Below, piece by piece: positions 1 through 7,732 of a stretch of DNA of 47,714 nucleotides. A program made the position numbers and the translations under genes. Source of the stretch: an uncultured bacterium (GTDB lineage Bacteria > Verrucomicrobiota > Kiritimatiellia > RFP12 > UBA1067); contig CACXRO010000032.1 in NCBI GenBank assembly GCA_902770045.1, positions 1 through 47,714 of the forward strand, written 5' to 3'. The notes under the pieces were generated by a model. It saw only the letters and a list, made by a program, of their open reading frames with translations. It made no database searches and was not told the origin of the DNA. Numbering within the stretch: the first letter of the stretch is position 1; every line of letters begins with the position of its first letter.

Positions 1-51
1 TAATCCACGCTACCAGCGTTCGTTCTGAGCCAGAATCAAACTCTCAGAAAA
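1..51 (-). rRNA. rrs: 16S ribosomal RNA, 5' end only (partial)
   Basis: The complement of 25-44 is the universal bacterial 27F site AGAGTTTGATTCTGGCTCAG, followed by GAACGAACGCTGG and a GCGTGGATTA segment. In E. coli that site starts at 16S position 8, which puts the mature 5' end near 51. The gene runs off the left edge. The first bases resemble Verrucomicrobiota/Lentisphaerota-type 16S genes, but about 50 nt is too little to place the organism firmly. Confidence 0.96.
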
Positions 52-117
52 AGATTCTTGAGTTGTTTTCGATCGGCCCCTTGCACAAACATTTACTGTC
101 TTCTCAAACACCCAGAT

Positions 118-127
118 TTCAAAGAGC
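118..127 (-). promoter_or_regulatory. boxA-like antitermination site in rRNA leader
   Basis: On the minus strand this reads GCTCTTTGAA, close to the rRNA boxA consensus that loads NusB/S10 for antitermination. It lies between the predicted transcription start (about 153) and the 16S 5' end, where a leader boxA is expected. The call rests on motif and position only. Confidence 0.6.
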
Positions 128-159
128 GATGCCCACCCCTTAGGGGCGAACGGATGTGT

Positions 160-216
160 AGTATATCATAATCGACGTGATGCGCGCAAGGGGGTATTTT
201 AAAAAATTTTAAAATT
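160..216 (-). promoter_or_regulatory. rRNA operon promoter with UP-like element
   Basis: On the minus strand there is a -10 TATACT (160-165), an 18-nt spacer and a -35-like TTGCGC (184-189). Immediately upstream is an A/T-only block at about 194-216, made of A-runs and T-runs, which looks like an UP element for the RNA polymerase alpha subunit. The start would be near 153, giving a leader of about 100 nt with the boxA. Position and composition fit a strong rRNA promoter. Confidence 0.7.
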
Positions 217-245
217 CTGGTTTTGGCTTCCCTTGCCGATTTGCG

Positions 246-2021
246 CTATGGCAGATGGACCTTGCGGAAGGAGCGAAAGTAGGCGCCCTTCGGATCGTGG
301 CCGGTCGCAAGTGTCTGGAGATGCAGGTAGGAGGGTCCGAACGGCGACTTGCCATCGGTCCTGAGCGGAAGCGCACGGGCGACGCCGTTGGTGGAGCACA
401 AGAGCTCCGCCGTGCCGGCCGACCAGTCCCAGCTCAGCCGGACGACCTGCCACTTCCCCTTCCCGCCCAGCGTCTCCGCCGTAACCGGGACCGCGAGCGC
501 CGCCTCCTCGCCGACGAACTCGTCGCAGGGATTGAACCAGCGGTCGCAGAGCGCAAGCTGGAAGCCCTCGCCGTCGACGCGGCACTCGAGCTCGACCTTG
601 CCCTTGAGCCCGGCCGGGAAGTTCCACGCCACGCCCTGGCGGTCGGAGACGAGCCGCTCGTCGCGGACGCGGCAGATCTGCAGCGCCTCGCGCTTGGAAT
701 ATGGGTTCGTGTCCGGCTCGCGCACCAGCAGCGCCCCGGGCACGCGGTTGAACGCGCAGTGTCCGCTCCAGCCGCGGATGTTGCCGTTGAGCGACTTCAC
801 GTACAGGTGGTTGGAGAGCCCGTCGAGGCCGTAGCGGAAGTCGTCGAAGCGGTCGGTCTCGTAGAGCCACGCGACGTCGAAGATGCAGATGCGGGCCGCG
901 GCGCCCTGGCCGTATGGCAGGAGGATCTTGCCGTCGGGCATCTCCATCGGCTGGGACTGGTGGACGCTCTTGTCGTGCTCGCGCCACGGCATGTTGCCGT
1001 ATTCGCGGAAGTCGGCGCGGTTGCGGATGGGGTCGAGCGCCACTTCGCGGAAGCCGATCCAGGTTTTGCCGTCGTCCTCGGAGATCGCCGCGTGGAGCGC
1101 GTCGCGGTTGGTGAAGACAGTCTCGGCGCGACCCTCGAGCTCCGGTTCCCAGAGTTCCGGGTACTCCGACGGGTCGCGCTTCGGCAGCGGCTCGGTGTTG
1201 TTCCAGAAGAAGAGGATGCGCCCGTCCCTCAGCTTCAGGAACGTCGGCATGGTGTTGGAGGCGTAGAACATCGGCGCCGGGACCGGACCTTCCCAGGTCT
1301 CGCCGGCGTCCTTCGAGCGGTAGAGGTAGTGGTGGCGGAACGAGGCGCGCGCGGCCATAAGGAGCTCGCCGTTCGAGAGCTCGACGATCGTCGGCTCGCA
1401 GCAGCCGTTGTTCCAGCGGAGCGACTTGTCGTGGTAGAGGATGCGGTCGGCGGAGACGGCGTTGGTGACCACCACCTCGTGCCAGGTCTCGCCGTCGTCG
1501 GCGGAGATCGCAAGCGCGGGGCGCTCGTAGCCGTCGATCCGTCGCGCGCCGGCGAAGATCCAGCGGCGGGACTTCTCCAGGGGCTGCACTGGACGGAAGA
1601 AGTTGAGCGAAGTGGAGGCGGTGTCGTTGGTCCTAACCTCCACCTTGCCGTCCGGACCGTCCTTGGAGCGGATGCAGCGCAGGAAGCCGCCCTTCTCGGC
1701 CGGCTCGACGACGGTGATGTAATAGTCGGCCCAGGGACACTTGGCCATTTCGCCGAGGTCGCCCGACCGGCAGAGCTTCGTCTTCCACGAAAGCCCGCGG
1801 TCGCGGGACGAGAGGTAGACTTCGCGCGGCCGGCCGTCCACGAGGTCCTTCCCGTAGTAGCGGACCTCGCCGTCCGGCATCAGCACCATCTCCTTGTGGG
1901 TGTGGTTGGGCTGCACGGCAACGACGCGCGGCTCGTGGATCGACCGGTAGATGGCCGCGTCCGAGGCGTCCAGTGCCGGCCAGACGGCAGCCGCTGCGAT
2001 AGCCAGCGTGAACAGGTTCAT
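246..2021 (-). CDS. secreted sialidase-like BNR/Asp-box glycoside hydrolase
   Basis: This 591-residue protein has a signal peptide (about residues 1-22, MNLFTLAIAAAAVWPALDAS). Four Asp-boxes of a six-bladed beta-propeller are visible: SSRDRGLSW (71-79), SADDGETW (173-180), SKDAGETW (236-243) and SEDDGKTW (314-321). An Arg-rich strand near 162-168 and CEP near 208-210 could supply active-site residues, but no textbook FRIP motif is present. The last roughly 110 residues form an extra beta-rich, lectin-like domain. Known members of this fold remove sialic acid from glycans; the exact substrate is inferred. I start it at 2021 because that ATG overlaps the stop of the preceding lipoprotein gene (ATGA) and begins a clean signal peptide, although the frame stays open further upstream. 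Confidence 0.85.
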   Translation of the reverse strand: MNLFTLAIAAAAVWPALDASDAAIYRSIHEPRVVAVQPNHTHKEMVLMPDGEVRYYGKDLVDGRPREVYLSSRDRGLSWKTKLCRSGDLGEMAKCPWADYYITVVEPAEKGGFLRCIRSKDGPDGKVEVRTNDTASTSLNFFRPVQPLEKSRRWIFAGARRIDGYERPALAISADDGETWHEVVVTNAVSADRILYHDKSLRWNNGCCEPTIVELSNGELLMAARASFRHHYLYRSKDAGETWEGPVPAPMFYASNTMPTFLKLRDGRILFFWNNTEPLPKRDPSEYPELWEPELEGRAETVFTNRDALHAAISEDDGKTWIGFREVALDPIRNRADFREYGNMPWREHDKSVHQSQPMEMPDGKILLPYGQGAAARICIFDVAWLYETDRFDDFRYGLDGLSNHLYVKSLNGNIRGWSGHCAFNRVPGALLVREPDTNPYSKREALQICRVRDERLVSDRQGVAWNFPAGLKGKVELECRVDGEGFQLALCDRWFNPCDEFVGEEAALAVPVTAETLGGKGKWQVVRLSWDWSAGTAELLCSTNGVARALPLRTDGKSPFGPSYLHLQTLATGHDPKGAYFRSFRKVHLP

Positions 2022-2599
2022 TTCTTCCTCCCCTCGCAGCGCGCGAGATCGATGACGATGCAGCGGGCGACAGTCTCGCACCAGACCGCCTTGCTGTTTA
2101 CCACGTAGCCGCCTGCGCGCTCGGCGAGGACGCGCTCGACCGCCTGCGACGGCTTCTCGCCGATTGCGCCGATGACGGCCTTGACCGACTCCCATCCCAT
2201 CGGGTCGGAACCTGGTCCGGCGCAGACCTTGCAGGACTCCTTCGCCCCCGGAAACTTGCCGCGGGGTTTGTCTTCGAATACTTTCGCCCACACCTTGGTC
2301 CCGCTGCCGTTGGCCGGGAAGGCGCGCGGGTCGAGGACGTGGAGGACCGCCTCCACCTCGCCGGCGAGGTCGCGGTCGTCGTACCAGTACTTGGTCTCGT
2401 TGATGGCGATGGCGGAAACGAAGAACGGTCCGAGCGAGTAGACGCCTGAAAGTTCCGGCTTCGCCGTATCGCCAGAGTGTAGCGCGCCATAGGTCCACGA
2501 CGAACACCCTGCCAGCAGCAGCGCGACGGCAACGCCTACCGCCGCCGCCATCCTGCGCATCTGCGCCAATCCAAGCTGTCTCATTTGCCTCATGCTCAT
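2018..2599 (-). CDS. small lipoprotein, function unknown
   Basis: Up to 193 residues, with a basic N-terminus (MRRM), a hydrophobic stretch and a lipobox ALLLAGC (Cys 32 from the longest start), so an exported, lipid-anchored protein. I do not recognise the rest. It contains a CKVC pair and a hydrophobic centre. The stop overlaps the sialidase-like start (ATGA), so the two are translationally coupled and probably act on the same surface substrate. The longest ATG (2599) lies only 5 nt after the tRNA-Leu 3' end, leaving no room for a ribosome-binding site if the tRNA is cut out first. ATGs at 2584, 2560 or 2551 are possible true starts; 2560 gives a typical signal peptide. Confidence 0.7.
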   Translation of the reverse strand: MSMRQMRQLGLAQMRRMAAAVGVAVALLLAGCSSWTYGALHSGDTAKPELSGVYSLGPFFVSAIAINETKYWYDDRDLAGEVEAVLHVLDPRAFPANGSGTKVWAKVFEDKPRGKFPGAKESCKVCAGPGSDPMGWESVKAVIGAIGEKPSQAVERVLAERAGGYVVNSKAVWCETVARCIVIDLARCEGRKK

Positions 2600-2603
2600 T
2601 ATT

Positions 2604-2692
2604 TGGTGCCGGAGACGGGGGTCGAACCCGTACTCTCGATTACCGAGAAGCGGATTTTAAGTCCGCCGCGTATGCCATTTCGCCACTCCGGC
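2604..2692 (-). tRNA. tRNA-Leu (anticodon UAA)
   Basis: An 89-nt tRNA with encoded CCA. The 7-bp acceptor stem pairs GCCGGAG with CTCCGGC, the discriminator is A, and the anticodon loop reads CTTAAAA (UAA). There is a long class II variable arm (TCTCGGTAATCGAGAG region) and a GGTTCGACC T-loop. All features match tRNA-Leu. Confidence 0.97.
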
Positions 2693-2706
2693 AGTGCCAT
2701 GCGCGT

Positions 2707-2715
2707 ATTATAGCA
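2707..2715 (-). promoter_or_regulatory. extended -10 promoter for tRNA-Leu
   Basis: The minus strand reads TGCTATAAT: a perfect TATAAT -10 (2707-2712) with the TGn extension. Transcription would start near 2700, just before the tRNA 5' end at 2692. No good -35 is visible. The same extended -10 style recurs at 8381, 16700 and 36931. Confidence 0.6.
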
Positions 2716-2758
2716 AAAATCGCCATGCGGCGGCTTTCCCATTTCCGCTGACATAAGC

Positions 2759-3547
2759 CTACAGGCGCTCGATCGGCACCTTGCGCGACGCACCGGGGAC
2801 ATCGGCCACGAACCGCGGCAGCGCGAGCCCGCCGATGCGCGCGGCGCACCACTCCTCAATCTCGCGCGCCCGAGCAAGCGGCACCGCGAAGCGCTCCGAG
2901 ACTCCCGCGACCGGATCGCACTGAAAGACGTAATATGGACGTATCCGCGCCGCGGAGAGCGCCCGGAGAAGCGCGAGCATCTTCGCCGGCGTGTCGTTGA
3001 CGCCCTTCAAAAGCACGGTCTGGGAGGATACGGGGACCCCCGCCTCCACCAGCCTCGCGGCGGCCGGCGCGGCTTTACGCGCCTCGGCGGCGGTGTTGAC
3101 GTGGATGTTGGCCCACACCTTCTTCGAGCGCCCGAGCAGGCGCGCCAGGCGGGCGGTGACGCGCTCGGGCGCGTCGACCGGCGCGCGGGTGCAGATGCGC
3201 ACCACCTCGACCTGGTCAAGCGCGGCGAAGGCATTGACGAACCGCATCACCTCGCGGTCGGAAAGGGTCAGCACGTCGCCGCCGGAGAGGAGGACGTCCC
3301 GCACCTCGCGGTGCCGGCGCACGAAGTCGACGCAGGCGGCGAGGCGCTCAGGAGTGTCCACGACCGGCGCGCGCCCGAGGATGAACGCGCGCGTGCAGTG
3401 GGGGCAGCGCTTGAAGCACCGGTCGGTTGTCATCACCAGCACCCGGTCGCGGAAGCGGCGGAGGAGTCCCGGCGGCAGAGCGCGCTTCGCGCCGAGCTCG
3501 CCGAACGGATCGCGGCCGGCAGGTGCGGGGCTACTTCGCCGCGGCAT
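2759..3547 (-). CDS. KamA-like radical SAM protein (short lysine 2,3-aminomutase homologue)
   Basis: 262 residues. The radical-SAM cluster motif CxxxCxxC is CFKRCPHC (about residues 44-51), followed by TRAFILGR. LLSGGDVLTL, the SAM-binding segment of lysine 2,3-aminomutase/EpmB proteins, and PYYVFQCD, the usual KamA active-site strand, are both present. The protein ends at KVPIERL and lacks most of the N-terminal extension of full-length aminomutases (about 340-420 residues). Substrate is unknown: EpmB modifies EF-P with beta-lysine, true KamA makes beta-lysine. I chose the ATG at 3547 over a GTG at 3553 because AAGGA lies 9 nt before it. The start overlaps the cstA-like stop, so it closes this operon. 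Confidence 0.8.
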   Translation of the reverse strand: MPRRSSPAPAGRDPFGELGAKRALPPGLLRRFRDRVLVMTTDRCFKRCPHCTRAFILGRAPVVDTPERLAACVDFVRRHREVRDVLLSGGDVLTLSDREVMRFVNAFAALDQVEVVRICTRAPVDAPERVTARLARLLGRSKKVWANIHVNTAAEARKAAPAAARLVEAGVPVSSQTVLLKGVNDTPAKMLALLRALSAARIRPYYVFQCDPVAGVSERFAVPLARAREIEEWCAARIGGLALPRFVADVPGASRKVPIERL

Positions 3548-5012
3548 CCGCACTGGTCCTTCCGCCGCCGCGCAGGCCAGAGCGCAGCACCGCGGCGACC
3601 ACGACGGCCGTCACGACCGCGCCCGCGCAGGCCGCGAACCCAAGCGGAAGCCCGCCGGGTATCACGCCCCAGACCTGTCCCTTCGACGGCCACGCCCAGA
3701 AGATGAAGGTCGTGATCACCATGCACATGAAGATACCGGGGACGAGCGTGACCAGGGACTTCGCGCCGCGCCCGAGGCGGAGCAGCCACACCGTCGCCGC
3801 CATCAGCATGGTGGTGGAGACGAGCTGGTTCATCCAGGCGAAGTAGTTCCAGAGGTGGCCGAAGCTGCCTTTGTCCTTGTTCGACCACCAGAGCAGCGCG
3901 GCGACGATGGCGACGAGCGGCAGGCAGGTGAGGACGCGCGTCGGAACCTTCACCTGGTCGATCCCCGCCTCCTCGCCGAGCGAAAGCCGCGCCGACCTGA
4001 GCGCGGTGTCGCCGGAGGTGATCGCCAGCACCACGATAGCCGCGACCGTCACTCCGCCCATCCAGGTGCCGAGGAAGTGGGTGGCTATGTGGCCGAGCAC
4101 GACCGGCCCCGGGAGCGAGATGTAGTCGGCGTTGAGGTTGTAGATGGCAAGCGCAGCCGCCGCCCAGATCATCGCGATGACGCCCTCGGCGATCATCATG
4201 CCGAAGAACGTCGCGCGCGCCTCGCGCTCCGACCGGCAGGTGCGGGCGACGATCGGCGACTGGGTGGCGTGGAAGCCGGAAATGATGCCGCAGGCGATGG
4301 TCACGAAGAGACACGGGAAGAGCGGGTTCTTCGACTGGAAGCCGGCGAAGCCAGCGCAGTCCGAGAATATCTCCGGGTTCCTGAAGCCAGCGACGACGAG
4401 CGCGACGGAGATGGCGGCCGAGCCGACGATGAGCAGCGCGCCGAACACCGGGTAGACGCGGCCTATGATCTTGTCCACCGGGAAGAGCGTCGCGGCAATG
4501 TAGTAGACGAAGATCGCGACGACCGCCCACCAGAAGACGTTCGTCCCCGGCAGCCACTGCCGGTCGATGAGCGTCGAGGGGACGTTGATGAACACGGTCA
4601 CGCACAGGAGCAGCGCGAGCATCATGATCCAGGTGAACACGCGGGCGTAGGTAGCTCCGAGGTGCTCGCGCACCATCCGCGGCATGTTCGCGCCGTTCAT
4701 GCGCATCGAGACCATGCCGGCGAAGAAGTCGTGCACCGCGCCCATGAAGACGCAGCCGACCGGGATGATGAGAAGCGCGACCTTGCCGAACTTGATGCCG
4801 AGGATGACGCCGATGACCGGCCCCACCCCGGCAATGTTCAGGAGCTGGATGAGCATGTTCTTCCACTTCGGCAGCGGAACGTAGTCCACGCCGTCGGGAT
4901 GGGCGATGCACGGCGTCTTGCGGTCGTCAGGCGGAATCAGCCTCTCCACCACCTTGCCGTAGGTGAAGTACCCGATCGCGAGGAACGCGATGCCTCCGAG
5001 GAACCAGCTCAT
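3531..5012 (-). CDS. CstA-family transporter (carbon starvation protein A)
   Basis: A 493-residue polytopic inner-membrane protein. The CstA signature is clear: a GYFTYGKVVERL start, HPDGVDYVPLPKWKN, then LLNIAGVGPVIGVILG and GAVHDFFAGMVSMR. CstA proteins import pyruvate or peptides during carbon limitation. This is the short form, well below E. coli CstA (about 700 residues), and it has no CstA C-terminal extension. Its start follows the permease stop by 18 nt, with a GGGGGAGG ribosome-binding site in the gap. Its 3' end overlaps the KamA-like gene. The exact substrate cannot be read from the sequence. Confidence 0.88.
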   Translation of the reverse strand: MSWFLGGIAFLAIGYFTYGKVVERLIPPDDRKTPCIAHPDGVDYVPLPKWKNMLIQLLNIAGVGPVIGVILGIKFGKVALLIIPVGCVFMGAVHDFFAGMVSMRMNGANMPRMVREHLGATYARVFTWIMMLALLLCVTVFINVPSTLIDRQWLPGTNVFWWAVVAIFVYYIAATLFPVDKIIGRVYPVFGALLIVGSAAISVALVVAGFRNPEIFSDCAGFAGFQSKNPLFPCLFVTIACGIISGFHATQSPIVARTCRSEREARATFFGMMIAEGVIAMIWAAAALAIYNLNADYISLPGPVVLGHIATHFLGTWMGGVTVAAIVVLAITSGDTALRSARLSLGEEAGIDQVKVPTRVLTCLPLVAIVAALLWWSNKDKGSFGHLWNYFAWMNQLVSTTMLMAATVWLLRLGRGAKSLVTLVPGIFMCMVITTFIFWAWPSKGQVWGVIPGGLPLGFAACAGAVVTAVVVAAVLRSGLRGGGRTSADAAAK

Positions 5013-5030
5013 CTCTCCGCCACCTCCCCC

Positions 5031-6674
5031 TTAGTCCTTCTTCGGCTTCGGGCCGCCGAAGCGCTCGGCGTCCTTGATCGACGGCGCGGTCTCGGAGAAG
5101 GCGAAGTCCTTGCCCGGGAGGATCGCGTTGAGGACGATGCCGAGGAGCGCGCCGACGGCGAGGCCGGAGAGCGAGATCTTGAGCGAGCCGACCGTGAACG
5201 CGATTGCGCCGGCCTTGGAGAAGGAGATGCCGAGGGTGAGGACGAGGATGAGCGCCGCGATGAGCATGTTGCGGCTCTTGCCGAGGTCGACCTGGCTCTC
5301 GACGAGGTTGCGGACGCCGACCGCCGAGATCATGCCGTAGAGGATGAACGAGACGCCGCCGATCGTCGCGCCCGGGATGGTGCCGATGAAGGCTGAGAAC
5401 TTCGGGCAGAACGAGACCAGGATCGCGAGGCAGGCGGCGATGCGGATGACGCGCGGGTCGTAGACCTTGGAGAGCGAGAGGACGCCGGTGTTCTCGCCGT
5501 AGGTCGTGTTCGCCGGCGCGCCGAAGAGCGAGGCGAGGCAGGTGGCGAGGCCGTCGCCGAGCATCGTGCGGTGCAGGCCCGGGTTCTCGAAGAAGTTGCG
5601 CTTCACCGTGGAGGAAATCGCCGAGACGTCGCCGACGTGCTCCATGATCGTCGCGAACGCGAGCGGGAAGACGATGGCGACGGCGCTCACGATCCGTCCC
5701 CAGTCGGGGCTGGAGAAGAGCGGGAACACCGTGTTCTCCCACTTCAGCGGCAGCCCGATCCAGGCGGCGTTGGCGACACCAGAGTAGTCGATCGCGTCGC
5801 ACCAGCCGAACTTGCCGAAGACGACGGCCGCGAGGTAGGAGACGATCACGCCCATCAGGATCGGGATGATCCTGAACATCCCCTTCCCGAAGATCGAGAA
5901 CGCGATCACCGTGACGATGGCGATGGCGGCGACTGGCCAGCTCGAGGTGCAGCTGTTTATCGCGACCGGCGCAAGCACGAGGCCGATGCCGATGATGATA
6001 GGTCCCGTCACGACCGGCGGGAAGAACTTCATCACCGTCTTCACGCCGCACGCCTTGACGAACCCGGCCACGACGAAGTAGACGAGCGAGGACGAGGCGA
6101 CGCCGAGGCAGGCGTACTGGAGCATCGTCGACTTCGAGACCGTCTCGTAGCCGGCCGTGCCCGCCATGCCCGCCAGCGCGAAGTAGCCGGCGAGATAGGC
6201 GAAGGAAGAGCCGAGGAACGCCGGCACCATGCGCTTGGTGACGAGATGGAAGAGAAGCGTGCCGAGGCCCGCCCAGAGCAGCGTCGCGCTCGGGCTGAGG
6301 CCGGTGAGGATCGGCACGAGGATCGTGGCGCCGAACATGGCGAACATGTGCTGGACGCCGAGGACGCCCATCTTGGGCAGCCCGAGCGTCCGCGCGTCGT
6401 AGACGCCGTCGGACGCCTGGTACTTCGCGCGCAGGGCGGCGATCGCCTTCGCCAGCGCCGCGGACTCCTCGGGGGTGACGACGCCGTCCTCCTCGATGTC
6501 GATGAGCAGCTTCTGGAAGGCCGCGAGGTCAGGATCCGTCGCGGCGAACGGACGGATGAGCCCGATCAGCGCGCGAGTCTCGTTGATATCCGCGTGGCCG
6601 TCGGCGAAGGTGAACTTCTCCGCGGCCGTCACGAGCTGCGAGAGCGTCCAGTTGCTTGCGTTCTGTGTTGCCAT
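5031..6674 (-). CDS. uracil/xanthine permease (NCS2 family) with N-terminal extension
   Basis: 547 residues. From about residue 96 it follows UraA-type nucleobase:cation symporters: LGVQHMFAMFGATILVPILT in the first membrane helix, PAFLGSSFAYLAGYF, a GENTGVLSLSKVYDP segment at the substrate helix, and IPGATIGGVSFILYGMI. It imports uracil or a related base by proton symport at the inner membrane. Unusually, about 95 residues precede the family core: a soluble, acidic stretch with DGHADINETRALIG and DIEEDGVVTPEES, similar in spacing to calcium- or TerB-like helical modules. An AAAGGA ribosome-binding site lies 8 nt before the ATG. It follows the LpxC-like gene by 29 nt. Confidence 0.9.
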   Translation of the reverse strand: MATQNASNWTLSQLVTAAEKFTFADGHADINETRALIGLIRPFAATDPDLAAFQKLLIDIEEDGVVTPEESAALAKAIAALRAKYQASDGVYDARTLGLPKMGVLGVQHMFAMFGATILVPILTGLSPSATLLWAGLGTLLFHLVTKRMVPAFLGSSFAYLAGYFALAGMAGTAGYETVSKSTMLQYACLGVASSSLVYFVVAGFVKACGVKTVMKFFPPVVTGPIIIGIGLVLAPVAINSCTSSWPVAAIAIVTVIAFSIFGKGMFRIIPILMGVIVSYLAAVVFGKFGWCDAIDYSGVANAAWIGLPLKWENTVFPLFSSPDWGRIVSAVAIVFPLAFATIMEHVGDVSAISSTVKRNFFENPGLHRTMLGDGLATCLASLFGAPANTTYGENTGVLSLSKVYDPRVIRIAACLAILVSFCPKFSAFIGTIPGATIGGVSFILYGMISAVGVRNLVESQVDLGKSRNMLIAALILVLTLGISFSKAGAIAFTVGSLKISLSGLAVGALLGIVLNAILPGKDFAFSETAPSIKDAERFGGPKPKKD

Positions 6675-6703
6675 TGTCGTTGTCCTTTCGTTGGAAGATC
6701 GGC

Positions 6704-7732
6704 TCAGAGCCTGGTCAGAAGATCGTTGCGGTAGAGCGCGCGCACCGCATCGCAGTCCAGCGTATGGCCGGCGCGGAAGCTCACCACCGTGCCGACGAAG
6801 CGGTCGGCCCCGGTCAGCGAGAGCGCGGCCATGAGGTCGAGGGTGGCGCGGTGCCAGACCGGCTCGAGATACTTCGCCCCCACCGGATAGCGGGGCGAGG
6901 TGTAGAAGCGGCGGCGGCCGTGGATGAGGATGTTCTTGTCGTTGTAGCCCCAGTTGCGGGTCGAGGCGAAGAGCTTGCCCACCGTTTTCGCGAGGATGTA
7001 CTGCTTGCGCGTTGCGTTGGTGCGCGCGTAGGCGGCGTAGCGGAAGGTCTCGGGCGTGGCGTCGAAGAGCACCCGCTGGCTGCCGATCACCGTGTTCCAG
7101 CGGATCGCGCAGTCGATGCGCAGGTTCCGTTCGCCGTTTTCAGCCGGCAGAAAGAGGAGGAAGTCCCCGCGCGAGCCGCCGAACGCCACCGGCTCGCGCA
7201 CGGTGACGAAGGTGGCGTCGGCGCCGGTCTCCACCACCTTCGCATGGTCGATTGCCTTCACGAGCGGCATCGAAGAGTCGTTGAAGAGCGGCGGATCGCC
7301 GGAATTCACCTTGAGTAGCACGTCGTCCACCCCCAGCCCCGCGCGGAGCGCGATGATGTGCTCAACCATGCGCAGGTAGTTGTGGGAGGAGCCCGAGCGC
7401 AGCACCAGGTTCTGCGCGCTCGTCCAGAGGTTGGCGATGTCAACCTGGGTGTCGAGCTGCTCGGGGTGGTCCATGCGGCGGATCCACCAGCCGGGCTTCG
7501 CGGACGGCGCGAAGGTGAGGGTCTGCTTCTCGCTCCCCTCGAATGTGCCGACGCCGGCGACAGATGCTTCGCCGGCGAGGGTGGTGCGCTTGAGGCTGAA
7601 CGGGCATTCGCGCGAAGGCGCAAGCCGCGTTTCGTCGATCGGCTGAGAGAGGAAGGCCTCATAGGCGGCGCGGATCGCCGCCTCGCTGCCGATTACGGTG
7701 CGCCCGATTGGGTATTCGGGAAGGGAACTCAT
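6704..7732 (-). CDS. LpxC-like deacetylase, divergent active site
   Basis: 342 residues with the two-domain LpxC fold. LpxC removes the acetyl group from UDP-acyl-GlcNAc at the committed step of lipid A synthesis. Visible are GVGTFEGSEKQTLTFAP, VEHIIALRAGLGVDDV (Glu124-His125, matching E. coli E78-H79), GDPPLFNDSSMP, and a C-terminal AGHTL (His323, matching H265). The second zinc region reads HRATLDLMAA: His294 and Asp299 are one residue further apart than in E. coli, and Ala303 stands where the catalytic Asp246 should be. It may therefore be a paralogue with changed chemistry rather than the housekeeping LpxC. The start at 7732 overlaps the upstream stop as ATGA. Confidence 0.78.
   Translation of the reverse strand: MSSLPEYPIGRTVIGSEAAIRAAYEAFLSQPIDETRLAPSRECPFSLKRTTLAGEASVAGVGTFEGSEKQTLTFAPSAKPGWWIRRMDHPEQLDTQVDIANLWTSAQNLVLRSGSSHNYLRMVEHIIALRAGLGVDDVLLKVNSGDPPLFNDSSMPLVKAIDHAKVVETGADATFVTVREPVAFGGSRGDFLLFLPAENGERNLRIDCAIRWNTVIGSQRVLFDATPETFRYAAYARTNATRKQYILAKTVGKLFASTRNWGYNDKNILIHGRRRFYTSPRYPVGAKYLEPVWHRATLDLMAALSLTGADRFVGTVVSFRAGHTLDCDAVRALYRNDLLTRL

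Noticed and set aside
194..216. A/T palindrome after the sialidase gene as a terminator
   Set aside because: It has no GC stem, and its place just upstream of the rRNA -35 fits an UP element better.
2991..5396. Long open frame on the plus strand (about 800 residues)
   Set aside because: It is the antisense of the CstA-family and KamA-like genes. Its product is Arg/Asp/His-rich with no recognisable family, as expected from high-GC shadow frames. Similar plus-strand frames at 8895-11321 (antisense of fusA) and 43248-47297 (antisense of the giant gene) were dismissed for the same reason.
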